Source of the DNA: Erodium maritimum
Lineage: Eukaryota; Streptophyta; Magnoliopsida; Geraniales; Geraniaceae
Reading direction: 5' to 3'
Length of the DNA stretch: 64,000 bases
Assembly: GCA_963921825.1 (NCBI GenBank)
Contig: OY997588.1
Span: 155,435,618-155,499,617, forward strand
Part shown: piece after piece, positions 13,060 through 32,533 of the stretch
Position numbering within the stretch: position 1 is the stretch's first letter
How the letters are laid out: the number at the start of each line of letters is the position of its first letter
The notes under the pieces: model-generated
What the model saw: only the letters and a program-made list of their open reading frames with translations
Database searches by the model: none
Told to the model about the DNA's origin: nothing
Position numbers and translations under genes: made by a program

Positions 13060-13510
13060 CAACCCTAAAAAAACGTCTAGGCGGCTCCCAGGCGGGATTT
13101 TTAGAACATTGGTAAAAACATTCGATTTATCGTTCGTCTAGGTTTCAAAATCTGAAAATCATCCGACTCGCCGTACCACCCGATTAGTCGGAAATTTGGG
13201 ACTATGATTTGTAAATAAAAAAATATGGGACGTGTCTCTCTTTGGTGGTTTATCATTATAATTTATATTTTTATTAAAATAAAAAGTAAAATCAAAATGA
13301 AAATATAGTTTTTTTTTTGTATTTTGATATTTTTTATATCATACAAATATAATATATATTTTGAATTTTTTTGATTATATTTGTGTAAAATATGTTATTA
13401 ATAATTAAAAAATATTTTTAAAAAATAAATTCACCTAAGCCCCGACTAATCTCGTTTGACGTTCAAGGATAATCACTGTCTGATTAACGCTTAACGTTTT
13501 TTACGACTTT
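13060..13510. repeat. dispersed repeat GR, second fragment
   Basis: Contains ACGTCTAGGCGGCTCCCAGG, then CCGATTAGTCGGAAATTTGG and an AT-rich core with GGGACGTGTCTCTCTTTGGT. The core aligns by eye with 47,690-48,010. It lies just upstream of the TPR8-like gene. Confidence 0.6.
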
Positions 13511-13767
13511 GCTTGAAATACACTGTTTGGAAACCTATTCTAGCATCGGACATGACTGTTCTACCCTAGGACAGGACAAGGAGAAACTTGTAGCCGAACA
13601 GAGCGTCGGTACCAAAACGTCTCTCTTCCAACAAGCACCAGTTTGACGGCCGTGGAGAGTAGGAAGCTGTCGAGCGATCAAGAGAGAACGGCGGCGTTCT
13701 CTACCTGACGCCGGTGGGGTGCACGATCTTATCATGCGCACTCGCCTCTTCTATTTCTCACACTCGC

Positions 13768-16700
13768 ATGGCTTCGTCTTCGTCCCCATTGAAGAGTGAT
13801 TCCCCAGTCGCTCGCCGTATCGTCCGCTCCTTCATCGATTTCCTCGATTCTGGTTTTTTTCTCTCTCTCCCTCTGTTCGTATACTTACGAGTAAATTCGA
13901 TTTGTGTGTCAAATGAATGTTTGGTGTTGTTGTTGGAGTTTTTGTGGTTTGACTGATTGGTTGCATCGTGCTCGAGTTTGGTGTCATGGGTTTTGATTTC
14001 TGTATTTTTTTTGTTTCAGAATCAATTAGTTTAGAGTTCAGTCGAGGTTCTGTGATCACCTGGTTTTGGCTAAGAAAATTTCTGTTGAAAAATGTTCTAT
14101 TTTGGGCTATTTGTAGATTAGATTGGTGGCTATAGCTACCAGATTGGAGGTTCCTAGGGTTAGATGTTTTGAAAAGGGGAAATGGGTTTTGCTTAGCTGT
14201 AACTAGCCTCAAAGCACCTGCAGTGGGGCGATTTGCCTGCGAATCGGCAAAAAGAGGGTTTTTTTGGCGAATGGCGAATATTCGCCTGTGAACTGAAATG
14301 GCCCACCTTCTGGCCACTTGTCACTGGTCTATTCATCCGGATACGCCAGGCTAATCGCCTCCGTGTTGTGGGAGGCTGGGCGAATCGACAGGCGAATTGA
14401 GGGCTAATTGCCTCCGGTGGGTGAATCCCATTGGAGATGATCATACTTCATAGTGGAAGCTACACAGATGATTATAAACAGATTAGACATGTATCATTGG
14501 TGTCTTCTCTTGGACTAGGGTATTTGAAAACCTTGATGTGATGAGACGGTTACTTGGTATTTTATTGCTTTTGGTCTCCGGTACGCATTTGGCCTCTATT
14601 CTTGGGAATTGGGATTTTTGTGTATTCAAGCTGATTTCTAAATTTTTAGTTAATCACTGGCCTCTTGATATGTTTGGTTTGAGTTTGTAATGTTATCTCC
14701 CTTGAGATATTAGTTGCAATATGTAGTCAGCATGAGTTCATTGAGCTTTGCAATTCAGTGTGACAATCTTGTTCTGATGATAATTTTGCTTCCTTTGGGA
14801 CAGTTGAAGCTGCTCCTGGTACAGATCTTGAAGGTCTTGAGGTTGCTAAGGAATGTTTGGCGGAAGTGTTCAAACTTGACTCATCTTGTATTGACGATTC
14901 GACAAGACCTAACTTGGTTGATATATTTAGTTCTCTAGAATCAAGAGGAAATAATGAGCAAGGAATCCAATCAGATCGTATTCTCAAAGAAACTACAGCC
15001 ATTGCTTCTGGTTCATCTTCTATCCAGAATGCTGTTGATGCTAACCTTTCTGACTCATCGAAGTGTTTGGTATTTTGCTTTTAATGATTATTCTTATTGT
15101 AGTTTCTATTATTATGTTTGGTTATTTAAAGATCATACCTTGTTTATACTCTATGACTATCATGATATCGAAGATACATTTTCTATAACCTTATTGTTAC
15201 TTTTGCATAGTTTCCATTGACTTTATTTAAGATACATAAACTTTAACATTACTTAGGTTGACATGCATTTGTACTTAATTTTGCCATGTCATTTCTGCGC
15301 TGCAAGTTTTTTCTTCTGTAATAACTTAAATCCATACTTGTAACATATCAGGGTAATGACTGGTCAAGAGAATCTTTTGCAACAGGTACCTTGCCTTTTT
15401 TCTGTTTCCCCCTGTATTTATATAATCCATATTTTATCTTCTGTTTCTCTCATGGATGACTTGATCACCATGAAACAGAACATCATGTGAAATACTATGT
15501 ATGTGTAATACATTAAATTTCTAGTGCTCTGATCTGATTATGATTTAAGTCTTTGAACTTTTAATTTGTGCAACATTTGTGTAAGCTTTAGGCCATATGC
15601 ACCTGTTGATTTTTCATCTATGGTTTTGTTGTTACCAGGGGTGTCTAGTGATGAACTCTTTGGGCAGTTCTTTGCGGCACTAGAGAAAATCCACTTTTTT
15701 AAGACCCTGCCTGACGGAAGTGACGACACAACCCAACTGGACAAAGCAACACGCCTATTTCATGATGCCATTACGGTACGATTTACCCCCATGAATTTTG
15801 AATAGCTAGCTAGCGTCCCACCTTCCTGTCTTGACTGGTTGGCACAATCCCTTGAGTCTAGTTCTTGAGCACCTATAATATTTTGTTGCATAAAATATAT
15901 GGATATAAATTTTTGTTGCTGAATAGAAAATTAGAACTGATTTATATGCTGTCATATGCTAGCATTCAGATTTTGACATAAGAACTGGGTTTGATGCTCC
16001 ACTTCAAAATAAGTTTTTTCTTTGGTGTATTTTGTAATATCTTGCTAACTAGAGCACTATCATTGAATGAAAATTCCTTATGGAAGTACTTGGGATTAGC
16101 TGTTCACTCTTGCATGGCAAGACTCTTTTAGTCCCCTATCTTTCTAAAGGCTGAACCATACCCCTAGGCCCTAAATAGATTGTCCCAAATTTTGTTCTAC
16201 TTAAATTCTATAATTACAATCAGTTGCACCTCTCCGTTCCAATTAAAAATGGTCATTTAAAATTATTTTCCACTGTGCTTTATGTGTTTGCTTCATAGCT
16301 CTTTTTAGAACCCGAATAAGTAGTCTTTCTGGTGTTCCGTGTGATACTTTGCGGTCGTTTGCACTATATGTTTTAGATGTAGGCTGTTGATCTTCTAATG
16401 TTATTCGTCCTCAGTCCTTTCCTGATGTATCAGCTTGTTGTGTTTGCTTCATAGCCCTTTTTAGAACCCAAATAATTGTCTTTCTTTTGTATTCTGTGAT
16501 ACTTAACAAGTATATATGATTTTTTTTATGTTAGGAGATGGAAGGTTCTGGGAATCAGGCGCTTAATAAGAACAATCTAGCCGACTCATTAAAATCACGA
16601 GGTATTTGTTAGGAGCCCGACTTATGGATCGTGTTACGGGACCTTGATATGACTTGAGATCGATCCCAAGGCTTCGCGCGAGCGAACCCTTGTTCTTCTT

Positions 16701-19700
16701 TCTCCCAATGGTAACTAAATTCGAGCTCGTGAGAGAGAATTCGAGGTCTCTTGACTAAGCTACTAAGAACAGTGAATATGATTCTGCATAATAATTTTAT
16801 TCATCTCATATGAGTTTATATAGCCATAGAGGATAACAGACTCCAAATCCTAATGTAGTTGTACTACTCAAAGTTTATCCCAATCCTAATACAAAATGTA
16901 ACTAATCCAAATCTTATTGTAACTAATCCAAATCTTATTGTAACTATTCAAAATACTCTAAGGGATTAAGATAAAACCCTCAGCCGACTTCACCATATTG
17001 TGGTGGGCTTATCCCATCCCGTTACGGTCCGTAAGGCCCATAACATCACACCCCCTTTCACATGGCGCTTGTCCTCAAACGCATAGGGTGGATCCATCAC
17101 ATTGGCAGCCATGTCCTCGACCTCGTCCTCGATCATCTCCAACCAAATAAGTTTCGCACACTTGTGACCGGGACGTAAGCTTCATCACAGTTGAAGCAAA
17201 GGCCTTTAGCAATACGATCCTGCTTCTCTTCCTTGGAAATTCGCTTGACAAATGGGCGGGATGAGGGACCCGAGGGTGACTGATGCTGCTGCCCCATGGA
17301 CTCTTCCCGAGCCCTCCTCTCATATAGTTTGGTGAGACCCATTGCTGTAGTCAAGTCACGGGGTTGTTGAATTTCAACATCAATGGCCGAAGGACCCTGT
17401 AACCCACTTAGGAACAGCGAGATTTCCTGGTCCGTTCGTAATTCCGAGACTTGGGCGGCCAATCGCTCAAAACGAGCTGCATAGTCATCGACCGAGCCGT
17501 CTTGCCTTAGTTTCGCCAATTCGCCCAGCCTGTTACCTGCCAAAATCGAGCCAAAACGTGTATTGCAATACATTTTAAAAGCTGGCCAATTAAGGTTAGG
17601 GAAATCCTTCTGCAACTTCATGTACCAAAGCTGGGCATCATCTTCCAAGTGAAATGAGGCCAGCAGTACTTTCTCCTCCACATATGTACGTTGGTGGAGG
17701 AAATAGGCTTCACAGCGGTTTAACCACGCTGTTGGATCAGAGCGCCCATCGAAACGCGGGAATTCAAGTCGGGCGAAACGTGGGGTTAGGTTGCCCCCGG
17801 CCCCTTCAGACCCTGCACCATCCATCGGCCTGGTGTCCGGCGCTGGCGGCGTGGGCCTCTCCGGTGGCCTGTTGGCCGGAGCCGAGCTCCCCTCTCTGTG
17901 GAATTGCCGGAGTCGGTGTGGACCCCTCCCGGAGCTGTAGAACCAGTTCCTGCAGGTGTTTCTGCATCCGCTCCTCGGACCGCTGCTGTTCGGTCCTGCG
18001 GTCAGCCTCGGCACGCTGCTGGTCGGCCTTGTAGGAGGCCATAAATGCCTCGAACTTCTGCTCCAACGTCATTTGTGGTTCCATAACAGATGGCTCTGAT
18101 ACCAATATGTTAGGAGCCCGACTTATGGATCGTGTTACGGGACCTTGATATGACTTGAGATCGATCCCAAGGCTTCGCGCGAGCGAACCCCTGTTCTTCT
18201 TTCTCCCAATGGTAACTAAATTCGAGCTCGTGAGAGAGAACTCGAGATCTCTTGACTAAGCTACTAAGAACAGTGAATATGATTCTGCATAATAATTTTA
18301 TTCATCTCATATGGGTTTATATAGCCATAGAGGATAACAGACTCCAAATCCTAATGTAGTTGTACTACTCGAAGTTTATCCCAATCCTAATACAAAATGT
18401 AACTAATCCAAATCTTATTGTAACTAATCCAAATCTTATTGTAACTAATCCAAATCTTATTGTAACTATTCAAAATACTCTAAGGGATTAAGATAAAACC
18501 CTCAGCCGACTTCACCATATTGTGGTGGGCTTATCCCATCCCGTTACAGTCCGTAAGGCCCATAACAGTATTTGCATGTATACACATTTGATTACATTAT
18601 TTTTAGACTCACAAAAGAAGAGGATGGTTGCAAAAAAGTATCCTTAGGTATTCACTTTTTTTGCAAATTGTAGCCATCTTCTTTGATAATTGCAAAAAAA
18701 AAGTGCTATGATGAACTTGTCTTTTTATTGCGCTTTGTATAAATTTGTTTCAAAATGATGGTTTTACCCTTGAAAATTTGAGCTTTAAAAAATAACAAGT
18801 GGAAAACAAAAAAATCCAAAATTTCTTGCTCCTCATACAATACAAAGAGGTAGAAAATTGGTGATGTGAAATTTTTTGTTTTTTACTTATTATTTTTAAA
18901 TTTAAATTTTAAGGGTAAAATCTTCATTTTAATACAAAACGCAACAAAAAGACAAGTTCAAAGGCACTTTTTTGCCATTATAAAAGAAGAGGGCTACAGA
19001 TTGCAAGAAGTGAATACTACAGGGTACTTTTTTGCAATTATCCCTACATTTAATCTTTAAAGAAGCTAATTATCTGATGTACTTGATTTTATTTAGGTAA
19101 CAGGGCAATGAAGTCAAAGCTATACTCTGACGCGATTGAGTTGTATACTTGTGCTATTGCACTTTATGGAGATAATGCTGTTTACTACTGTAACAGGTAC
19201 GATTAAAACTGGTTTGTATATATGTTACTATATTGAGAAGGCAAACGAAAAATTTTAGCGACCAAACAGGCCATCTTCCTATATCTATCTCCCCCATACT
19301 ACTAATTTAATTGAACTCATCATCTATTATCTTTTTCTATTTTTGACCAAACATTGATCATAAATTTTCAGCTTCTCGAGTTTTTGTTCTCTGGGGGTTT
19401 CTTTTTATTAATCATTTTGATTTACACTTATCAGGGCAGCAGCTTATACTGAGGTCCATAAATATAGTGAAGCGATCAGTGATTGTCTTAAATCTATCGA
19501 GATTGACCCAAACTATAGCAAGGCTTATAGTCGTTTGGGGTTGGCGTATTATGCACAAGGAAACTATGGAGATGCCATTGAAAAAGGATTCAGGAAAGGT
19601 TGGTTGGAGGAAAATAAACTAGGGGTAACTTCAGTAACACACCCACTTTGACCTTTGTTTATCAATAACAGTCCGTAAAGGTCAGTGCGTATTAGTAATA

Positions 19701-21347
19701 CACTGCCACCTTTCACTATCATCATAAACCCACTCAAAAATCGGCTTGTTGGCCGAAATTTTGAGGTGTTTTGGCTCAAAATCAGTGTTGATTTCGGCGT
19801 GTTATTGATAACGAAGTCAAAGTGGGTATGTAAATGATGTTTTTCCAATAAACTAACCTGGCCATATTTTTCATCTCTATTCTGAAAGTTGACTCTGATC
19901 GATTCAAATTAAGTCACCAGTATATATCACACTTGTTAATTTCATCTGAGATGTTTTACTAAATCACCATTATTTATCACTCTTGTTAATTTCATCAGAG
20001 ATCTTGACATTAAGGCACCAATATGTAGCGTTCTTGTTGTAAAAAAGTTGTCTGAGATCTTGGTATGAAGTATTGCAGTAAGAAGTGTAATCCATATATT
20101 ATAATCTTTGTGATTTCACCTTGCAGCCCTGCAATTGGATCCAAATAATGAAACTGTCAAAGAAAACATTCGGGTTGGTCTTTTATTAATCAGCACTATC
20201 AAGATTATTGTTATTATTATCATTACAGTCATCACAATGATTATCGATCATCACTGCATTGCTTCCGTGAGATACAGGTGGCTGAGCTGAAATTGAAAGA
20301 AGAGATGCAACGACGAGAGCAAGATCAGGTATTATATTTTAAATCTGAACTGATTTTTATCTGTATGTCTATAATATCGATCCATATAAGTTCATTATAT
20401 GTTCATGGGTTACGAAGAATACCCCTCCATACGAGTTAATTATAACAATGCAAGTATTGAACACACTAGAGCACATTGAGGGTAAAGGGTGGAAAGTCTA
20501 GCAATGAAATTTCATTTCTTAATTTTTACACAGTCCAAATATGACACTTTTCGGGAATCACATTATGCTGTTGTTGGTTCCTTATCATTTCATATGCAGT
20601 TTGTGTCACTATAAACAGGGATAATCCACTAAAGTACACTAACCTCGTCACGTTTCCCACGTAATTACACCAAACTTCTAAATGACAAAAATACCCCTAC
20701 ATTTTATGGAACACAGGCCAAACTTACTGTGACATTGATATATATTTGAAAATTAATGAAGGGTATTTTTGTCATATATCCCCAAACTGAGTAAAGTAAG
20801 AAAATTTAGTATAGTTGAGTGAGAATGTTAAAAGTCAGTGTAGTTAAGTGAGAGATATGACAAGGTTGGTGTACTTTTATGAGATTAATATTCGTTTGTG
20901 GGACGCTTTCTTAACCTTTGCGCATGGCACTAAATCTTTCATCCCCCCTTTGTACAGAACACAAGTTCAGCCGGTGATTCAAACCAGAACTCTTATAACC
21001 AGTCAACCGGAGGAACAAGCAACCCTGGTGGTGGTTCATTCCCATTCACATCAATGCCATTTGACTCCAACTCGCTTCCTGCTGATTTTGCTAGCATGCT
21101 CATGAACATGGCAGCCAATGCATACCAGGGACAGCACCCTCAGAACCCCCAAGGAGAAGAAACTGGTCCAAATCCACCCGGTGAGCCTGAGATCAGGTTA
21201 GGTGGTGGGAATGTGAGTGTAAATTTTGGGGATCAAATGCCCGAAGAGATTACCGGGGCCCTGAGATCTGTGATGCAAATGTTCTCAGGAGCGGCGCCTG
21301 GAGGAAACCAACATGACTCTGCTAATGGAAGGCCTCCGGGGAATTGA
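13768..21347 (+). CDS. TPR8: TPR8/SGTA-like TPR co-chaperone
   Basis: Small glutamine-rich TPR co-chaperone family. SGTA proteins bind Hsp70/Hsp90 tails and help sort hydrophobic and tail-anchored proteins in the cytosol; that role is inferred by homology. Ten exons: 13768-13852, 14804-15069, 15352-15385, 15639-15775, 16535-16601, 19097-19196, 19435-19598, 20127-20173, 20278-20328 and 20958-21347. They splice in frame to 446 residues; Arabidopsis TPR8 is of similar size. Order of domains: N-terminal SGTA-type dimerisation helices (about residues 9-60), three TPRs starting near GNQALNKNN and covering GNRAMKSKLYSDAIELY, AAAYTEVHKYSEAI and LGLAYYAQGNYGDAI, a charged helix, and a Gly/Asn/Pro-rich tail. 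Intron 5 carries a gag-only LTR element starting at the donor. Start chosen at ATG 13768, the first to give the conserved N-terminus. Confidence 0.92.
14207..14438. mobile_element. MITE family MH in TPR8 intron 1
   Basis: The left end AGCACCTGCAGTGG and the right end CCCATTGGAGATGATC are imperfect inverted repeats, with GC-rich GGCGAAT motifs between. A better-formed relative is at 34,089-34,371. The superfamily is not assigned. Confidence 0.5.
16607..18567 (-). mobile_element. gag-only LTR retrotransposon (TR-GAG type), young fossil
   Basis: Whole element of about 1.96 kb in minus orientation inside TPR8 intron 5. LTRs: 16,607-17,045 and 18,108-18,567, each TGTTAG to ATAACA, nearly identical (about six substitutions by eye plus one extra 21-bp internal repeat), so the insertion is recent, on the order of half a million to a million years. 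Target duplication GTATT at 16,602-16,606 and 18,568-18,572. A primer-binding site matching the 3' end of initiator tRNA-Met is at 18,091-18,104, and a purine tract (GAAAGGGGGTG on the minus strand) abuts the other LTR at about 17,046-17,060. Between them is only a gag-like region; no protease, reverse transcriptase or integrase is seen. The gag region looks nearly whole, with perhaps one break. It would depend on another element's enzymes. Confidence 0.9.
17133..18105 (-). pseudogene. gag-like region of the LTR element
   Basis: The product resembles the plant retrotransposon gag family (Retrotrans_gag), recognisable from the segment FPRFDGRSDPTAWLNRCEAY and the downstream LWYMKLQKDFPNLNW region, followed by a Lys/Arg-rich tail leading to a CFNCDE knuckle start. 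It would form the particle shell of the element. Treated as a fossil; no host role is implied. Confidence 0.8.
18622..19044. mobile_element. palindromic MITE MA-5 in TPR8 intron 5
   Basis: Opens GGATGGTTGCAAAAAAGTAT and closes TTTTTTGCAATTATCCC, with the family centre ACAATACAAAGAGGTAG. It lies about 55 bp from the LTR element, in the same intron. No clear target duplication. Confidence 0.75.
19613..19850. mobile_element. MITE family ME in TPR8 intron 7
   Basis: Opens GGGGTAACTTCAGTAACACA and closes near AAGTCAAAGTGGGTATGTAA. Related copies are at 38,188-38,445 and 57,520-57,766. Non-coding. Confidence 0.65.
20618..20887. mobile_element. MITE family MC in TPR8 intron 9
   Basis: Left arm GGGATAATCCACTAAAGTAC; right arm GTTGGTGTACTTTTATGAGA then TTA. 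Same family as 6478-7059. Confidence 0.65.
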
Positions 21348-22360
21348 ACCATTGTAGTGAAGAACTAGAATTGTACACTTCAGTTCAGACAACCTTTGTA
21401 TGAAATTTACCAGTTTTGGGGGTTGTTTCAAAATCGATCGGTCTTGGATTTATACACATTGTTGGAAGAAATGTAGAACGGATAGACTCTCCTGTAAAAG
21501 ATTTTTTTGTGTCAAACATGTACCATCTTTTGTTTTGTGTGTTTGGAATTCTTTATGGGTTTTGGGTTTTTATCTTTCATATATAAATATATACATATGT
21601 TATAAGATCGGGTCGGGTAAGGCCAAACCTGACCCCTACCCGCACTTGGTGAACGGGTAATACACTATCCGATTAAAATAATACTCGGTCAATATCCTAC
21701 CCGATTGGGTCAGGAACGTCGGGTATCCGTCGGGTTCGGGTTATTTTGCCATCAGTACCCGACCTCGACAACGACAAGCCACGTCAAGAGAAGAGGTGTA
21801 GCTGATTAAAAAAAGAAGAAGAGAAGTGTGAGTTTTGTGTAGAAGTCATAGTATGTTTATACGAAAAATTAGTTGTTTTTTTAATTCCAGTCGTTGCCAC
21901 ACGTCGCGTCGTCATTGGACCGGCGACTAACCGTTGGACCTGAGACGACGCGTCCTATCGTTACAGTAATCAGCGGCGACATGCTGCAACGAACGGTGCT
22001 GCAATGGTTCTTACGTCGAAGAACCGTTGGAGGAGTCGTTACATATGCTACAACGATACCGAAACCACAAACAAATTTCGACAGCCGGAGATACTCTAAA
22101 AAAGGATTGTATTTCCATCGGAGTTTAATTCCGCTATAAACATACAACTACAAAAATACAACCTAACAATCTAATACAACATAAATATAATAGTACCAAT
22201 ATTTAAATTATTATCCGTATAAATAATATATATATATATATATATTCCAGTATACTTGGAATATTATTAGAATTCATTTGGATTGACGTGAATAAATAAA
22301 TAAGTAAACATAAATACCCTGAAAAAAACAAAACCCGAGATTCTAGTTGGAGTCAACTAC
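21348..22360. other. TPR8-LACS9 intergenic region
   Basis: The TPR8 3' UTR probably runs to about 21,590. At 21,605-21,760 there is a GGGTCGGGT/ACCCGAC-rich stretch typical of plant retroelement debris. 21,890-22,140 is GC-richer, with open frames on both strands but no recognised domain; 22,222-22,245 is a TA microsatellite. No gene is supported. Confidence 0.45.
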
Positions 22361-22379
22361 TGAAATTCCAACCTAAAGC

Positions 22380-23391
22380 ACTCTTGGCCTCTCCGCCATT
22401 CCCAACCACCTTCAGCCCCCGCCGTTGGAAACGCCGTCGTTTACCTCTCATCTCCTTCATCCATTGGTTCACTTCTCATAGTGACAATCTTCCGAGTTAG
22501 CTATTTCTACTCAAGTTTTGAAATTGGGTTTCTGGGTTTACAATCAAAAGGTACTTTTTTGCTTCCATGAGATCATGGACGCTTCCTTTTTGCTTCATGG
22601 GTTTTGTCTGTAGCTTTGAATTCTGGTGTTTCATGTGACTTACAGTCTTCATTACATTGAAATTGAACTGGGTTTTGCTTTCATTGCTGTTTTGGTGATT
22701 CTGCATTCTGGTTGGGTGTTTATTGAATCACATGTTATTTGGATATAAATGAAAAAGCACAACATGTTCGTAATTAATGTCTGGTTTTGGCTTATCTAAG
22801 TTCTGTGAATGTCTGTAACAAAATGAGAGAGGTTGACTTGTGGTCCGTTCTGTTTCATGTTTTAAATTGCTTTTGCAGATCATGATTATATCATAATGAT
22901 AAATTGATAATGGTCACTCACCAATGTTCTTATGTGATCCTTGTTATGTATTTTTTAAGGCTTTGATTACTTGTAGAATTATGAAATTATAGTTTAATTT
23001 GATATTGAATTTGGTCCAAGTGATTCATTGAGAGTATTGAAATTGAATGCTACCCATGTTTTTGTTTGTATGTTGGACATTACACGTTACAATCATCGCA
23101 AGTGGCTCAACCAAACTACGTTTATGCTTTCCTACCCAACTTTAGGTTCATTAATACATCACATTTAACATTTGTGACCACCTCAGTTATTTCTATTGAA
23201 AATCACACTCTTATCCTACAAAAATCTTCACCAAACCCATGAAACTGCTTAAAAATATATGTTGACTGTTCGGTAATATTCTTGAGAAGTGGATTTTTAT
23301 TGCACGCTGCATAGTTTTCACCTTCTCTTCAACTCATACGCTATCGAGAATGACTAGTTTAGCTTTTTGTGTCCTATATAGGATAAGAGAC
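22380..23391 (+). promoter_or_regulatory. LACS9 5' UTR with intron
   Basis: A pyrimidine-rich leader ends at a donor, CAATCAAAAG then GTACTTTT (intron from 22,551). An acceptor CCTATATAG ends at 23,381, ten bases before the start codon at 23,392. This implies a leader intron of about 830 bp; such 5' UTR introns are common in plants and often raise expression. The transcription start is not determined. Confidence 0.55.
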
Positions 23392-30591
<7,200 letters not shown>

Positions 30592-31680
30592 GAAACACTT
30601 GGCCTTCACCTTTTGGTTGCTATGGAGAATAGACTTTCTTCATCATATTCTTTTGTGAAAGAAACCTGAAAATGGGTAGAAAAAATAAGAAATATGTAAT
30701 CAAACATAGGCTTTTTTTATCAGCAATAAAACCCCCAGGATTAGAACACTATGAAATGTTTGTTATCAGTCAAATTATCCTAGTGGGTGCTGGACCTGCT
30801 GGTATATATAGTTTTGTTCCAATTTTACCCTTCAGGTATCTACATTGTTTCGAGTGATATTTGTAAAAAAAAAAGGTGATGGTTTACACTTTCACAAGTT
30901 GGGCTTGTCTAATTTGATTATTATTTTTTGCATCGTCAGCTATGTTTGACCGAAAAAAACGTTAAAATAGTCATGTGCATGGCACGTGACACAGTTTTTC
31001 TCAACAACGTATAAAATAAATTTATATTTAAAATTTTGAAGTATTAAATTCTAGTGTCAAAATTTCAAACCATATAATACTAACTATATGTTAAAACATT
31101 TCCAATGGGTTGGATGATTTGCCCAATCATTTTATCATGTATTGGAGTTGTTCTCATTTCTTAGACCTTCCACAATCTGGTCTTCTGCGCGTCGAATAGG
31201 AGCGTTGAATCGATAATTTTTTGGGAAAAAACCCGCGTGGGCTTCGACCGCAAAGAGAATTTAGGGATTCGCCAACCGTCTTTTCAAGTCTAATGTCCGA
31301 TTCTCCATAAGAGAATCGCTACGTGGTATATGATAATTTAAAAATATTTTCGATCCCTCTATTCTTACGAATTGAGTCCACCTTTTTCCTACTTTTCGTC
31401 TATTTAGATTGAGATTAGACCGAGTGTAGAAGGTCTTAGTTTATCATTAATATAGTTTAAGATAAAATCAAGGGTCAAAAAGTGAAATAGAAAAGGCTAG
31501 AAAAAGCAGCGCAATGTGTGTGTGGATGGAAATCCAAAAACAAAACCAGAGAAACAAGGAAGAAAGTACCCATACTCCAATGCCCATACCCATTTGCTTC
31601 CTTCCTCCAGTGATCTATGTACATGTTATGTTTTCTTGTGGACCCCACCCCTGTCTGATTTTGCCTTGTATTCTCCAATC
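30592..31680. other. LACS9 3' UTR and intergenic DNA
   Basis: A 3' UTR of unknown length, then AT-rich DNA. At about 31,108-31,440 there is a MITE-like block (CATTTCCAATGGGTTGG ... AGACCGAGTGTAGAAGGTCT). No gene is supported. Confidence 0.4.
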
Positions 31681-31687
31681 ATATAAA
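31679..31687 (+). promoter_or_regulatory. TATA box of the small two-exon gene
   Basis: CCAATCATATAAAGATC places a CCAAT-like motif and a TATATAAA-like box about 110 bp before the ATG at 31,793, with a CT-rich leader in between. This argues against translation from the earlier in-frame ATG at 31,514. Confidence 0.5.
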
Positions 31688-31792
31688 GATCAAAAACCCT
31701 CTCTTTTTCACTTCTCTCCCACAAACCTCAAAAACACCCAAATCCTCCTCTCCTTCTCCATCTTCATCTTCATCTTCTTCTTCAAGTCAGCC

Positions 31793-32533
31793 ATGAAAGA
31801 GCATAGAGATTGTGGTGGTGGTGGTGGTGGTGATGGGTGCTATTTCCACCCAAAAGAGGTGGTGATTGGGGTGTGCCCTCTCTGTCTCCATGAGAAGCTT
31901 CTCAATCTCTTGGCTTCATCAAAGCAAAGGCAACAACAATACTCTCCTTGTGCAACCAAATCCATCATCAACATCTTTGCCTTCCCATCTCTCCTCAACC
32001 CTCTCCACTTCCTGCGCCACTCAAGTTCCAATTTTGATCATGACCCAGATCATGATCTCGACGCCTCTACGAGCCAGGAAGGTACCCACTTCATCTCCTT
32101 CACTCCATTGATCTTGATCTCAATCCACCATTTTTAGGGTTAGGGTTAGGGTTAGGGTTTGGTTCTCTGACATGCTCTGTTTTTGCATTTGTGCCCAGAT
32201 TCGTTCATATCCATGAAGTTTGAAGGCAATGGGGCAGGTTCGTGGGAGGGCAGGAACATGAACATGAATGTCTCCGAGAAGCTGAAGGAGGAGGAGGAGG
32301 AGGAGGAGGAGAGGAAGAAGAAGAAGAGCTTGGTGGAGAGTGGTAAGAGTAACAGGAGCTCACTGAGGTGGAGGAAGCGGATTGGTCAGGCCTTCCAGCT
32401 CATCAGATGGAAGAGGGCCAACAAGGCTAATGTGTGGCACGTGGGCACCAAGGTCGAAGGAGTTAAGGTCATGAGGAAGAAGAAGCACAAGCAAGGTTGG
32501 ATTGCAAGTCTCACCAAGAAGAAGACCAAGTGA
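31793..32533 (+). CDS. plant-specific protein with N-terminal HP-x-CPxCL motif
   Basis: Two exons, 31793-32081 and 32199-32533, splice in phase to 207 residues. The N-terminus has a Gly run followed by CYFHPKEVVIGVCPLCLHEK, a Cys/His cluster like the start of the OCTOPUS/DUF740 family of plant membrane-associated proteins, though the rest is much shorter than those. The middle is Asp/His/Ser-rich; exon 2 has an acidic run (KEEEEEEEERKKKK) and a strongly basic C-terminus with RWRKRIGQAFQLIRWKRANK. That suggests membrane-surface or nucleic-acid contact, but no function is proved. The intron carries a TTAGGG run. I cannot name an exact orthologue. Confidence 0.8.
32134..32160 (+). repeat. short TTAGGG repeat (telo-box-like)
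   Basis: About four copies of TTAGGG in the intron of the small gene. On the other strand this gives AAACCCTAACCC, a telo-box, which plant TRB proteins are known to bind in gene 5' regions. The unit is 6 bp rather than the usual plant 7-bp TTTAGGG. Confidence 0.7.

Noticed and set aside
17654-18034. Plus-strand frame within the LTR element
   Set aside because: Opposite strand to the gag-like region and without a recognisable domain.
21894-22147. Facing open frames between TPR8 and LACS9
   Set aside because: No splice signals, domain or leader; more likely repeat debris with balanced composition.
31514-31792. Extended N-terminus for the small two-exon gene
   Set aside because: The TATA box at about 31,681 lies inside it, and the conserved motif starts after the ATG at 31,793.
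32134-32160. True telomere or interstitial telomere block
   Set aside because: Only about 27 bp long and within an intron; too short for a telomeric relic.
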